Virus record (IMG/VR): IMGVR_UViG_3300031758_000021
Coordinates: 39,152-103,151 of that record
Reading direction: 5' to 3' (one strand)
Source of the DNA: a virus
Length of the DNA stretch: 64,000 nt
The notes beneath the pieces are model-generated. The model was not told where the DNA came from and searched no databases. It worked only from the letters and a program-made list of their open reading frames with translations. A program made the translations under genes and the position numbers. How positions within the stretch are numbered: the stretch's first letter is position 1; each line of letters starts with the position of its first letter. This document shows positions 15,443 through 23,796 of the stretch, piece by piece.

Positions 15443-16401
15443 TTCCATTTGACAAAAGAATCGGCTATGCTTGTATTAATACACAGCTATCCGCTAAAGG
15501 TATCACAACTAACCGTGATGCCATTAAAAGAACTTTTACCACTAAAGGATTACCTCACATCAGCAAACTTGCATTGGCAAATGTGACTGACCTACAAAAG
15601 GTAATTCATTGGAATGAAGAAAATGGAATTAAGTTTTATCGTATCTCTAGTGGATTATTTCCTTGGTGGACAGAATATAACTTTGAAGATTTACCAGACT
15701 GGCCCAAGATTAAAGGCATCTTGTTAAGTATTGGAAAAGACGCTACAAGATTTAATCAGCGTTTGGAATTTCACCCAAGTCATTTTACAATTTTAGCTTC
15801 ACCTACTGAGGCTACTGTTACTAAAGGTATGAAAGATCTTGAACAGCATTCTCGTGTGTTTGATGAAATGGGATTAGAACCTTCTCATTGGAATTGTATA
15901 AACATACATGTGGGTGGTGCTTACGGTGATAAAGAATCCGCAACTCAAAGATGGTGTGATAACTTTTTAAAACTTTCAGAAAACTGTCGTAAAAGAGTCG
16001 TTGTGGAAAATGATGACAAAGCCAATATGTATTCGGTTGCGGATCTTTATGAAATGATTTACTTAAAGGTTGGTGTTCCTATTACCTTTGATATTTTCCA
16101 TCATACATTTTGTACTGGTGAATTATCTGCGCAGGCTGCTGCATCATTAGCCGCAGATACTTGGAAAGATGCTCCTCTTGTTATACACTGGAGTTCATCA
16201 AAACAATTATATGAATCTTATGACTCAAAATCAGTAGCACACGCTGACTACATTTATGATGAACTAAATGATTGGGGAACTGCTGGCTGGTTTATGTGTG
16301 AATCCAAAGCCAAAGAATTAAGTATACAAGAATATTGGAAATCTGGCCCTCGCCCGCAAATAATTGTTAAAAAGAATGAAGAACAATTAGAACTTGCGTA
16401 A
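15427..16401 (+). CDS. uvsE: UV damage endonuclease, UvsE/UVDE family
   Basis: The 324-residue TIM-barrel enzyme of the UVDE family nicks 5' of UV photoproducts and starts alternative excision repair. Family features visible include GYACINTQL at the N-terminus, YRISSGLFP, the metal-ligand segments RLEFHPSH and INIHVGGAYGDK, VVVENDD, and FDIFHH. It probably protects phage DNA from sunlight damage. It overlaps the upstream gene by 16 bp. Confidence 0.93.
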   Translation: MQTEVIPFDKRIGYACINTQLSAKGITTNRDAIKRTFTTKGLPHISKLALANVTDLQKVIHWNEENGIKFYRISSGLFPWWTEYNFEDLPDWPKIKGILLSIGKDATRFNQRLEFHPSHFTILASPTEATVTKGMKDLEQHSRVFDEMGLEPSHWNCINIHVGGAYGDKESATQRWCDNFLKLSENCRKRVVVENDDKANMYSVADLYEMIYLKVGVPITFDIFHHTFCTGELSAQAAASLAADTWKDAPLVIHWSSSKQLYESYDSKSVAHADYIYDELNDWGTAGWFMCESKAKELSIQEYWKSGPRPQIIVKKNEEQLELA

Positions 16402-16421
16402 ATATAACATTAAACTAACCT

Positions 16422-17666
16422 ATGAAAGATATCGCTGATTTTACTCGACAGCTACATAATGTTGAGACTACTCCTGCTATCCAATTAGCATCTATGGGTC
16501 CAGCTCGACCTATGATGTTGGAACACCGTCAACTTTTTACAAGACTGTTTGGTACACCGGATATGCAAGCACATTATGTAACTACCAAGAAAACTTTTGA
16601 CGCAAATAAATTAATTGAAAAAGTTGAGGCTGATGGTTGGGTTCGGTTAGCTACACAATTCTATTGTATAATTGAGGAAAATAAACACAAACCAACAGAA
16701 TGCGTTTATGTAAGGGATAATATGTTGTTATTTTTTGGAATTAATTATCGTAAGAAAGAAGCAAATCAAAAAAGCGGTCCATATATGCTTGATGAACTTG
16801 AAGGAATTGCCGGAGATCTTGTTCAGACTGACCAATTAACTTTCCTTACACTATTTGATTCTAATTCTAAATATGATGATAAACCAATACTAAGTATTTC
16901 TGAGGCTCTTAAAGAAATGATTGTCCCTGATAGTACAAGTCCGTCTATTGGAATTATCTCTGTAGATAACGGTGATTTTTATGTAAAAAGATTTTCACTT
17001 GAAGGTAAGACACCAGATTTTACATACCCTGACTTACACTACGGTGAAGGCTTTGAGGAGTTTCATAAAAATCTGTTGGACCGTCTTGATAAGAATACCA
17101 AAGGTCTTGTTCTTTTACATGGAGATCCAGGCACAGGCAAGACACAATACATAAGATTATTACTTAAAGAATTAGCTGTCTTAAACAAGTCAATCATATA
17201 TGCGCCACCAAGTATCTCTGCAAATTTAACAGAACCTGCAATGATTGAGTTTATCAGTTCATGGATTATGGACGAGGAACGAGACTGCATCTTACTAATT
17301 GAAGATGCTGAACCATTATTAGAATCTCGAGATAATTCTGGAAGATCTACTGGAATTAGCAATTTACTTAATATGACTGATGGTCTTCTTAACGATATTT
17401 TAGGTCTGACAGTAATTGCCACTTTTAATACTCAGATATCAAAAATTGATAGCGCATTACTTAGGCCAAAACGTTTACTTGCCCGAAAAGAATTTAAGAA
17501 ACTTCCAAAAGAAATGTTTGTGACATTAGCGGAAACATTAAAAATGGACTTACCGGAAATTACTTATCCTGCATCACTTGCAGAGTTCTATTCATCAAAC
17601 ATTGAAAACACAGTCCTTACACACGGAGTCGTTGTTAAAGAAAATCGTTTAGGTTTCGGAAAGTAA
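16422..17666 (+). CDS. AAA ATPase
   Basis: The 414-residue protein has an unrecognised N-terminal half and a C-terminal AAA module. The module has Walker A GDPGTGKT (234-241), a Walker B-like CILLIEDAE (about 287-295) in which the usual DE is ED, and a sensor/arginine-finger region SALLRPKRLLAR. The closest general type is the BCS1/FtsH/proteasomal AAA class, probably a remodelling chaperone. It shares an operon with the UV endonuclease. The target is unknown. Confidence 0.9.
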   Translation: MKDIADFTRQLHNVETTPAIQLASMGPARPMMLEHRQLFTRLFGTPDMQAHYVTTKKTFDANKLIEKVEADGWVRLATQFYCIIEENKHKPTECVYVRDNMLLFFGINYRKKEANQKSGPYMLDELEGIAGDLVQTDQLTFLTLFDSNSKYDDKPILSISEALKEMIVPDSTSPSIGIISVDNGDFYVKRFSLEGKTPDFTYPDLHYGEGFEEFHKNLLDRLDKNTKGLVLLHGDPGTGKTQYIRLLLKELAVLNKSIIYAPPSISANLTEPAMIEFISSWIMDEERDCILLIEDAEPLLESRDNSGRSTGISNLLNMTDGLLNDILGLTVIATFNTQISKIDSALLRPKRLLARKEFKKLPKEMFVTLAETLKMDLPEITYPASLAEFYSSNIENTVLTHGVVVKENRLGFGK

Positions 17667-17686
17667 GCTGATATATAAAATAGTTA

Positions 17687-17700
17687 AAACTCAAGGGTAC
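17687..17700 (+). repeat. left arm of inverted repeat flanking Hsp20
   Basis: AAACTCAAGGGTAC here is the exact reverse complement of the 14-mer at 18197-18210 on the other side of the Hsp20 gene. Confidence 0.75.
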
Positions 17701-17759
17701 AACTAACGGCTTACCTTAAGGAAGCCAAAACATTAACTTTAAAAATAGATTTTAGAACT

Positions 17760-18191
17760 ATGACGCACATTACAACAAGAGATTTGGATGAATTTGATAT
17801 TCTATTCAAAAATTTTTTTAATAACGGATCATTATTTGCTCCTGTAATTGATAGACGCATTGGACATCCCGTAGACATTTACGAAAACGAAAGTGGTTTA
17901 CATTTTGAAATTGCAGGAAGCGGTTTAACAAAAGATGACATAAACATTTTAATTGAGGGCGACGTATTAAGAGTTTCTTATACAAAACCCGAAGATGATA
18001 AATGTTGCGAAGTAAACGATTGTAAATATTATCATAGAGGTATAAGTAAAAAGTCTTTTAACTTAGGCTATCGCATTCCTCTTGCAAAATACAATTTAGG
18101 TAAGGCGGAAGCAGCAATGGAACATGGTTTATTAAGAATAGACATTCCTATTACTAATGAAGCTAAACCTAAAACATTAAAAATTAAGTAA
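17760..18191 (+). CDS. small heat shock protein, Hsp20/alpha-crystallin
   Basis: The 143-residue protein has an alpha-crystallin domain (about 38-140): PVDIYENESGLHFEIAGSG, then an internal insertion with two Cys, then GLLRIDIP and KTLKIK. It is a holdase chaperone that probably aids folding of abundant virion proteins or stress tolerance during infection. It stands alone between gaps and is bracketed by a perfect 14-bp inverted repeat. Confidence 0.92.
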   Translation: MTHITTRDLDEFDILFKNFFNNGSLFAPVIDRRIGHPVDIYENESGLHFEIAGSGLTKDDINILIEGDVLRVSYTKPEDDKCCEVNDCKYYHRGISKKSFNLGYRIPLAKYNLGKAEAAMEHGLLRIDIPITNEAKPKTLKIK

Positions 18192-18196
18192 ACATA

Positions 18197-18210
18197 GTAC
18201 CCTTGAGTTT
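18197..18210 (+). repeat. right arm of inverted repeat flanking Hsp20
   Basis: GTACCCTTGAGTTT lies six bases after the Hsp20 stop and is complementary to 17687-17700. Confidence 0.75.
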
Positions 18211-18284
18211 ACTTTAACATATTAAATTAATACACTTGTAGGCAATTAGGCTAACAAATTAAAAACATAAAATGGAAGACCCCA

Positions 18285-18509
18285 GTGATAAAGAAAGTAA
18301 AACATGCAACCAAGAAGAACCTGGCGACCATAGTACTTATGATTGCAACATTCTTCAACCCGCTTGGATTCGATGCACTTTTCGCTCTTGTGATGAAGTG
18401 GACAGGTTCCTTTTGGATTACCGACGCTATTTTTTACTGCCTGTCAGCATCATTCTTTGGACTATATTATTTATTGCGCAAGCGTGAAAGATATAAAATT
18501 CAAGATTGA
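18285..18509 (+). CDS. small two-helix membrane protein
   Basis: The 74-residue product starts at GTG 18285. It has a basic N-terminus and two hydrophobic segments (about 13-37 and 44-63), ending in a basic tail. I prefer this frame to an overlapping one from 18272, whose translation is charged and Cys-rich without pattern. Function unknown. Confidence 0.6.
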   Translation: MIKKVKHATKKNLATIVLMIATFFNPLGFDALFALVMKWTGSFWITDAIFYCLSASFFGLYYLLRKRERYKIQD

Positions 18510-18532
18510 CTGATAACACTACAGATTAACTC

Positions 18533-18560
18533 AGGCTATCTAATGTACATTAGATAGCCT
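18533..18560 (+). terminator. perfect 28-bp palindrome, probable terminator
   Basis: A perfect palindrome with arms AGGCTATCTAATGT lies after the membrane gene. It can form a strong hairpin but is followed only by a weak T-rich stretch. It could also be a protein-binding site. Confidence 0.6.
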
Positions 18561-18663
18561 TAGTTGTTTATAATATAGATTACCATTACTTAATTATTGC
18601 CGTATCCTACAGGTAATAAGAACTACACGAATCATTCTGTATATAATCTTAAAGAATACAAAA

Positions 18664-18840
18664 ATGAAAAACAATCCCGAAGTTAGTGCTTTAATTTACT
18701 TACAGTTTATTCTTATCTTATTAAAGGTTACAAATGTTCAGCCGTTTGCTTCATATACATGGCTTTCACTTACAGCTATTTTTTGGATCCCAATGGTAAT
18801 AGGAACAGCTTTACTATTATTTAAAAGAAAGAAATCTTAA
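18664..18840 (+). CDS. small two-helix membrane protein
   Basis: The 58-residue protein has two hydrophobic helices (about 9-25 and 33-53) and a KRKKS tail. Its stop overlaps the start of the glycosyltransferase gene (TAATG), so the two are translationally coupled. It could anchor or assist that enzyme (inference). Confidence 0.7.
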   Translation: MKNNPEVSALIYLQFILILLKVTNVQPFASYTWLSLTAIFWIPMVIGTALLLFKRKKS

Positions 18841-20666
18841 TGCACAAGATAGCATTCATAACTCGCTGTACACGTCCGGATAATCTATTTAAGATTGCTG
18901 AGTCTTTAACGTTGTACAGACCTTTAGGACATGAATGGCATGTTATCATTGATGGAAACGTTGTACCTGAAATAGATGAGTACACGCAGCAAATCTTAAA
19001 TGCAAATGCAACATCATGGGAGATTAAAAAATCGGCGCCAGAAACTTATGGCTATGATCTTGTAAACTTTGTAACAGATAATCTTGATAGAGATCTGTGG
19101 ATTAATTTACTTGATGACGATAACTTACCAAATCCAAAAGTTTTTACTTGGTTTTCCGATAATCCTACAATCATTAACAGTTCATATGCAATAGTTTTTG
19201 GACAAGAGGTAGATGGTAAAGATTTCACAGGTCTTGATATTCGTGAGGCTAAACCGGAGAACATGCGTTTACAAGGCGTTGATGCTGCGCAAGTCTTTAT
19301 ACTAAATTACTTCTTACAAGAAAAAGGTGGTTGGGATATGGGTTACTGTGGAGACGGTCTTTTTATTGAGCGAGTTTATAAAGAAGACCCTACTAGGTTT
19401 TATCTTTCACAAGTTATTTTAACTTACTATAATAAATTGGAATTGCTTAAAGCTAAAAGAGGATCTTCTCCTAGAGTTTTATATGTAGGTGAATTGCCAG
19501 AGACAAAACAAACAGGAGGTAATCTATATGAATATGAATCTGATGAATTACTTGTTCAGCATATAGAAAATGATAATGAAATTGCAAAAGTAATCTATAC
19601 ATTTAATCCTGATGTAATTGTAACAAGATCCGAAGATTGGACAGATTTTCCAAGTCTTGCTCAAATGCCTATTGAGATTCGTAAAAAGTGGTTGCATTTC
19701 TCAAATGAGAAAGATGAGAATAACGGTAATGAAATTTATCATGCAGCAAATCATGGTATCTTAAATCGTAATACTGAACTAGCATCAATATTTACGTCAT
19801 CATATAATACAGGTGAAAAGATTTATAAGACGTACGAATCGTTAAAAAATCAAACGTATGTAAACTGGGAATGGGTTATTGTAAATGACTCAACAGATAC
19901 AACAATGGATCATTTACTTGAAGACATAGCAAAGAATGATCCTCGAGTTAAAGTGTATTCATTTTCTAAAAAGTCTGGTGGCATCATAGGTGAAGCAAAA
20001 TATAGAGCAGCAATGTTATGCGATGGAGAATATCTTATGGAATTAGATCATGATGATTATTTACTTCCTGACGCAGTTGAACTTATGGTTAAAGCATTCA
20101 CGGAATACCCAGACGCAGGATACGCTTATAGTGATTGTGTTGAATGCGACACTGACTTAAATTCATTATGTTATGGCGATGATTTTGCTTTCAGTTATGG
20201 ATCTTACTATAAGCAAATGTATAACGGCAAAGAACTTGATGTATGTGCTTGTACGCCAGTGAATCCTAAAACCATTCGTCATATCGTTGGGGTGCCAAAC
20301 CATTTTAGATCTTGGAGACGAAGCACATATCATGCTTTAGGTGGACACAACCGCAGATTAACTATTGCTGATGATTACGAAATAACAGTCAGAGCATTTT
20401 TAATGACAAGGTTTGTAAGAATACCTAAATGTTGTTACTTACAAATGTATGATGGCAATAATACACAAAACAGTGATGGCGGTAGAACAAGAAAAGACAT
20501 TCAACGTAGAGTCCGTTCTATTGCAGAAAAATATAATGAAGACATTAAGAATCGCTTTGAAGAAGTAGGCATGAAAGATTGGGCTTATGAATTTAACCCA
20601 GCATACCCTCTGATGGCGCCAAGTCAATTTGATAGCGGTGATTTTGCATATACTCTCAAACTATAA
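18840..20666 (+). CDS. two-domain glycosyltransferase, GT-A fold
   Basis: The 608-residue protein is a fusion of two glycosyltransferase-like parts. The N-terminal part (about 1-220) has a GT-A pattern with LDDDNLP near residues 91-97. The C-terminal part (about 320-560) is a clear family 2 domain: TSSYNTGEKIYKTYESLKNQ, IVNDSTDT and a metal-binding LDHDDYLLPDA near residue 402. It probably transfers sugars to a phage or host surface target. With the RmlC-type epimerase at 24894 it may glycosylate virion fibres (inference). Confidence 0.88.
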   Translation: MHKIAFITRCTRPDNLFKIAESLTLYRPLGHEWHVIIDGNVVPEIDEYTQQILNANATSWEIKKSAPETYGYDLVNFVTDNLDRDLWINLLDDDNLPNPKVFTWFSDNPTIINSSYAIVFGQEVDGKDFTGLDIREAKPENMRLQGVDAAQVFILNYFLQEKGGWDMGYCGDGLFIERVYKEDPTRFYLSQVILTYYNKLELLKAKRGSSPRVLYVGELPETKQTGGNLYEYESDELLVQHIENDNEIAKVIYTFNPDVIVTRSEDWTDFPSLAQMPIEIRKKWLHFSNEKDENNGNEIYHAANHGILNRNTELASIFTSSYNTGEKIYKTYESLKNQTYVNWEWVIVNDSTDTTMDHLLEDIAKNDPRVKVYSFSKKSGGIIGEAKYRAAMLCDGEYLMELDHDDYLLPDAVELMVKAFTEYPDAGYAYSDCVECDTDLNSLCYGDDFAFSYGSYYKQMYNGKELDVCACTPVNPKTIRHIVGVPNHFRSWRRSTYHALGGHNRRLTIADDYEITVRAFLMTRFVRIPKCCYLQMYDGNNTQNSDGGRTRKDIQRRVRSIAEKYNEDIKNRFEEVGMKDWAYEFNPAYPLMAPSQFDSGDFAYTLKL

Positions 20667-20725
20667 AGTTGTTAATAACTTATAGTCCCAGAGTTTGCTA
20701 CTCTGGGATTTTTTGTTTAATTTTA
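20666..20725 (+). promoter_or_regulatory. composite terminator-promoter, clearest example
   Basis: The palindrome AAGTTGTTAATAACTT (20666-20681) precedes a hairpin containing TTTG (20694-20697), whose first T can pair at the stem top. The T-tract lies in the 20-bp spacer, followed by TAATTTTA (20718-20725). It drives the small zinc protein and RNA ligase genes. Confidence 0.7.
20686..20714 (+). terminator. intrinsic terminator overlapping a promoter
   Basis: A 9-bp stem TCCCAGAGT / ACTCTGGGA with a 5-nt loop is followed by six T. It ends the glycosyltransferase transcript. Confidence 0.88.
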
Positions 20726-20750
20726 TACTTTAATAATAAATCTAAATCTT

Positions 20751-20870
20751 ATGGCAAGATGCGCTTATTGTGGTAAAACTGTAGAAAACGTAGGTTCCGG
20801 TCAAAACATGGGAACTCAATCAAAACCAATATGTGAACGTTGTTATGAACATGGCGGTGATGACGATTAA
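20751..20870 (+). CDS. 39-residue zinc-ribbon protein
   Basis: This very small protein has two knuckles, CAYC and CERC, spaced about 28 residues apart, so it should bind one zinc ion. It resembles orphan phage zinc ribbons that modify or bridge nucleic-acid enzymes. It is first in the transcript of the Rnl5-like RNA ligase. Confidence 0.75.
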   Translation: MARCAYCGKTVENVGSGQNMGTQSKPICERCYEHGGDDD

Positions 20871-20899
20871 TAAATTACAAAACTATAAAATCAAAAGTA

Positions 20900-21976
20900 A
20901 TGGAAAGGAAATTAGCTTCTTTGCAAATCATCAGTGATATCCAACCTATTGAAGGTGCTGATGCGATTGAACTTGCAATCGTAAACGGATGGAAAGTTGT
21001 AGTGGCTAAAAATGTTGGGCACAAAATTGGCAACATGGTTGTTTATTGCGAGATTGACTCTTTCTTACCAGTTCGTGAAGAATTTGAGTTCTTAAGAAAA
21101 AGTTCTTTCAAGAAAATGGGTGGCCAAGAAGGGTTCAGATTAAAAACAATTCGTTTAAGAGGACAGGTCTCTCAAGGACTTATTTTACCAATGAGTATCT
21201 TTGGTGATTTTGGTTGGACTGCATATGAAGGTCTTGACGTAACTGAAAGATTAGGAATTGTTAAATATGAACCACCAATGCCTGCTCAACTTTCTGGAGT
21301 TGCCAAAGGATACTTCCCAAGCTTCATAAGAAAGACTGATGAGGAAAGAGTTCAAAACTTAGCAAAAGAATACGCTGAAATGAAAACCCGTACATACTAC
21401 GTGACAGAAAAACTTGACGGTTCTTCTGCAACATATTACATGAAAGACGGTGAATTTGGAGTGTGCTCTCGTAATCTTGAACTAGCTGAACCTGAAGCAT
21501 TCGTTGAAGGTATGGTAATGTGTGAGGATGGAATTGAAAGACCACGCCAGCAAAACACATTTTGGAAAGTTGCCCAAGAAATGAAAATTAAAGAAAAACT
21601 TGAAAAGGCGTGTAAAGAACTAGGACGTAACTTATCAATTCAAGGTGAACTTATTGGTGAAGGTATTCAAGGAAATCCTTATAAACTTAAAGGACAAACT
21701 TTAAGACTGTATAATATCTTTGACATTGACAGTCAAGAATACTTTGGATTACCGATGTTCTTAGCCGCCGCTGAACATACATTGGATTTGCCAGTGGTGC
21801 CTGTTCTTGATACACACTTTCATTTACCAGAGACTATTGATGAATTAATCAAATATGCAGATGGTAAATCTGTTCTGCACGATAAGACAGATCGTGAAGG
21901 TGTGGTAATCCGTACTCTTGACCGTAAGTATTCTTTTAAAGCAATTAGTAACATCTTTCTTTTAGGAGAAAAGTAA
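20900..21976 (+). CDS. RNA ligase, Rnl5/DraRnl-like
   Basis: The 358-residue protein has an N-terminal OB-fold-like domain (about 1-120, with RGQVSQGLILP) and a nucleotidyltransferase domain. Motif I is TEKLDGSSATYY with adenylated Lys171. Downstream are the ligase-type motifs IQGELIGEGIQGN and EGVVIR. The domain order matches the Deinococcus DraRnl (Rnl5) type, which seals nicks with a 3'-OH RNA end. It probably works with the kinase at 26426 in RNA repair. Confidence 0.88.
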   Translation: MERKLASLQIISDIQPIEGADAIELAIVNGWKVVVAKNVGHKIGNMVVYCEIDSFLPVREEFEFLRKSSFKKMGGQEGFRLKTIRLRGQVSQGLILPMSIFGDFGWTAYEGLDVTERLGIVKYEPPMPAQLSGVAKGYFPSFIRKTDEERVQNLAKEYAEMKTRTYYVTEKLDGSSATYYMKDGEFGVCSRNLELAEPEAFVEGMVMCEDGIERPRQQNTFWKVAQEMKIKEKLEKACKELGRNLSIQGELIGEGIQGNPYKLKGQTLRLYNIFDIDSQEYFGLPMFLAAAEHTLDLPVVPVLDTHFHLPETIDELIKYADGKSVLHDKTDREGVVIRTLDRKYSFKAISNIFLLGEK

Positions 21977-21995
21977 AGATGTTAAAAACTTTAGA

Positions 21996-22035
21996 TTCCA
22001 GAGTTTTCTACTCTGGAATTTTTTGTTTAATTTTA
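21996..22035 (+). promoter_or_regulatory. composite terminator-promoter
   Basis: A 9-bp hairpin (TTCCAGAGT / ACTCTGGAA, 21996-22018) with a T-tract ends the ligase gene. TTTT at its loop side (22004-22007), a 20-bp spacer and TAATTTTA (22028-22035) form the next promoter. A degenerate palindrome (GATGTTAAAAACTTT) precedes it. Confidence 0.65.
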
Positions 22036-22061
22036 ACTATCAATCAAAAAACAATTAATTT

Positions 22062-22283
22062 ATGAGTCCAGAAACATTAAAAGAAGCAAAACATTTTAAA
22101 ACACAAGCAGGTTGGTGTGCATTACTTATGTGGGTTGCCTCTGCTGCAATGACGTACATGTCAATTAATAAACCAACTGATATGGATTGGGTGATTGTCC
22201 CAGTAGGTGCTGGTATTTTTACCGTCATATACTTTAACATGAGAAGTATGATTAATAAGTATGAATCTTTAACTAAAAAATAA
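22062..22283 (+). CDS. small membrane protein
   Basis: This 73-residue protein has two hydrophobic segments (about 16-34 and 42-60) separated by a short polar turn. Its stop overlaps the next start (TAATG). Function unknown. Confidence 0.72.
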   Translation: MSPETLKEAKHFKTQAGWCALLMWVASAAMTYMSINKPTDMDWVIVPVGAGIFTVIYFNMRSMINKYESLTKK

Positions 22284-22630
22284 TGATTGATACTACTTAC
22301 CCCCAAGAAGTTGAAACATACTTAAATGGTATTTATGAAAGTCTTGTAGATGACGGATTTTATTTTGATGAAGACATTGTAGAATTTGGTTATGAAGCAA
22401 CTCGTAAAGTTGCAGGACCAATGTTATTAGAACAATGGCTTAATGGTGAAATGAATTTTGAAGAAGACGGATGGTTTGAAAAAATGCTTAAGTTAATCAT
22501 AGTTCATGGACGAATGATGAGTCTTGAAAAGAAAGGATTCGTTGGTTCTATTGATGATGAACACGGTGACGAAGTATTCTTTGCAACTGAAAGCGGTAGA
22601 GAACTATTAAAGAAAATGGATAAGATCTAA
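22283..22630 (+). CDS. unknown protein
   Basis: The 115-residue, acidic, mostly helical protein is translationally coupled to the membrane gene before it. There is no recognised domain. Confidence 0.75.
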   Translation: MIDTTYPQEVETYLNGIYESLVDDGFYFDEDIVEFGYEATRKVAGPMLLEQWLNGEMNFEEDGWFEKMLKLIIVHGRMMSLEKKGFVGSIDDEHGDEVFFATESGRELLKKMDKI

Positions 22631-22632
22631 AG

Positions 22633-22689
22633 TTTAACAAAAATTTAACATTCAGAATTTGCTTTGTGTTTATATTTTGGTTAATTTTG
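22633..22689 (+). promoter_or_regulatory. TTTAACA-type promoter
   Basis: Two TTTAACA boxes start at 22633 and 22644 (11 bp apart). TTTG 22658-22661, 20-bp spacer, TAATTTTG 22682-22689, an exact Bacteroidota -7 match. Confidence 0.75.
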
Positions 22690-22714
22690 CTCTATAATTA
22701 AAAACAACATTATT

Positions 22715-23125
22715 ATGGCAGACGATAAATTCTTTTACAAAACAATTACACAAACAAGAGTAACTGTTCTTAATCGCAAAGCTACTACTATAATAGTAGA
22801 TAAAACTGAAGGTAATACTGAACTTGATTTTATATTGAGTTGTTATACACCCGCAAATGCTTTAGCCGGTTACACTGATTATGTAGATCATCGTAAAGAT
22901 ACGTTACCGCAGATTAAAAAATTGATTCGTGAAAGTGTTAAAACTCGTCAATGCCAAAATGGTTCTTATTACGATATTGACGGAGTTCCGTTTGATACGG
23001 TTTTGGTTTATTTAAGAAACGGATCTTGGTCTGCGTACCCTGCATGGTCTAACGGAAATACTGACTACTTTACAGAATCTCGTAAAAGAATTGCTGAGCA
23101 ATATAACCAAAGAAAAAGAAAATAA
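22715..23125 (+). CDS. unknown protein
   Basis: This 136-residue basic protein is first in its transcript, and the C-terminus ends in RKRK. The aromatic-rich middle (SWSAYPAWSNG) resembles small nucleic-acid-binding phage proteins only loosely. Function unknown. Confidence 0.75.
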   Translation: MADDKFFYKTITQTRVTVLNRKATTIIVDKTEGNTELDFILSCYTPANALAGYTDYVDHRKDTLPQIKKLIRESVKTRQCQNGSYYDIDGVPFDTVLVYLRNGSWSAYPAWSNGNTDYFTESRKRIAEQYNQRKRK

Positions 23126-23127
23126 TC

Positions 23128-23274
23128 ATGACTCAAGAAACAAAAATGGACTGGAAGAAAATGGGATTTGCTACTGAAGCGGATTACAAAAAATTCTTGG
23201 ATGACAAAATGAAATCTTTAAACGAAAAGATCATGGAGCACATTGATGTTTTCAAAAGATTAGCTGATCGTTAA
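23128..23274 (+). CDS. small helical protein
   Basis: The 48-residue charged, helix-rich protein lies 2 bp after the previous gene. No family is recognised. Confidence 0.65.
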   Translation: MTQETKMDWKKMGFATEADYKKFLDDKMKSLNEKIMEHIDVFKRLADR

Positions 23275-23291
23275 CAACTAAATCAAATCAT

Positions 23292-23459
23292 ATGTACGAA
23301 CATAAAGTAATTATTACAAAAGACGAATCTGTTATTAATGAAATGCTTGCCGCTGGATGGTTTGTGGTTTCAGTAACAGCTCAACATGTGGCTGTTTCTA
23401 CAGCATCAAGTTTAACGTCATCAATTAAAGGTGAATTTTGCTTTGTATTGAAAAAGTAA
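23292..23459 (+). CDS. small DUF4177-like protein
   Basis: The 55-residue protein has the pattern YEHKVIITKDESVINEML, then AAGWFVVSVT, which resembles the DUF4177 group of small beta-alpha-beta proteins. Their function is unknown. The assignment rests on a short stretch only. Confidence 0.6.
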   Translation: MYEHKVIITKDESVINEMLAAGWFVVSVTAQHVAVSTASSLTSSIKGEFCFVLKK

Positions 23460-23461
23460 AG

Positions 23462-23518
23462 TTTAACAAAAATTTAACATTTAGAATTTGCTTTGCTTCT
23501 TCTAATTGGTTAATTTTA
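23462..23518 (+). promoter_or_regulatory. TTTAACA-type promoter
   Basis: TTTAACA at 23462 and 23473; TTTG 23487-23490, 20-bp spacer, TAATTTTA 23511-23518. Confidence 0.72.
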
Positions 23519-23549
23519 ACTATCAATATTAATCAAACACAATTTAATT

Positions 23550-23747
23550 ATGAAAGTTACAATCTCTATTAAACATTTGCTATTAGGTATCTTATTTTTA
23601 ACTTTAGCTTATTTTACTGCTACTGGAACTGTTCAAAATTACATCCACTTTGCTGGCGGTAAAAATGAATTTGCTTTTCTTGCTTTATCCTCTGTCATGG
23701 GGTTTATGCTTGTAGTATTTTCTTTTGAAAAACCTGCAACAAAATAA
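23550..23747 (+). CDS. small membrane protein
   Basis: The 65-residue protein has two hydrophobic helices (about 7-27 and 40-58). It is first in the transcript that includes the DnaA-like protein. Function unknown. Confidence 0.72.
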   Translation: MKVTISIKHLLLGILFLTLAYFTATGTVQNYIHFAGGKNEFAFLALSSVMGFMLVVFSFEKPATK

Positions 23748-23796
23748 GAACTAATTAAAAGTTGAAGTATACAACCATTCTAATAAATTAATCATT

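Noticed and set aside
18272-18487. Alternative frame overlapping the small membrane protein gene
   Set aside because: The frame from GTG 18285 gives a sensible two-helix protein. This frame gives a patternless charged and Cys-rich chain.
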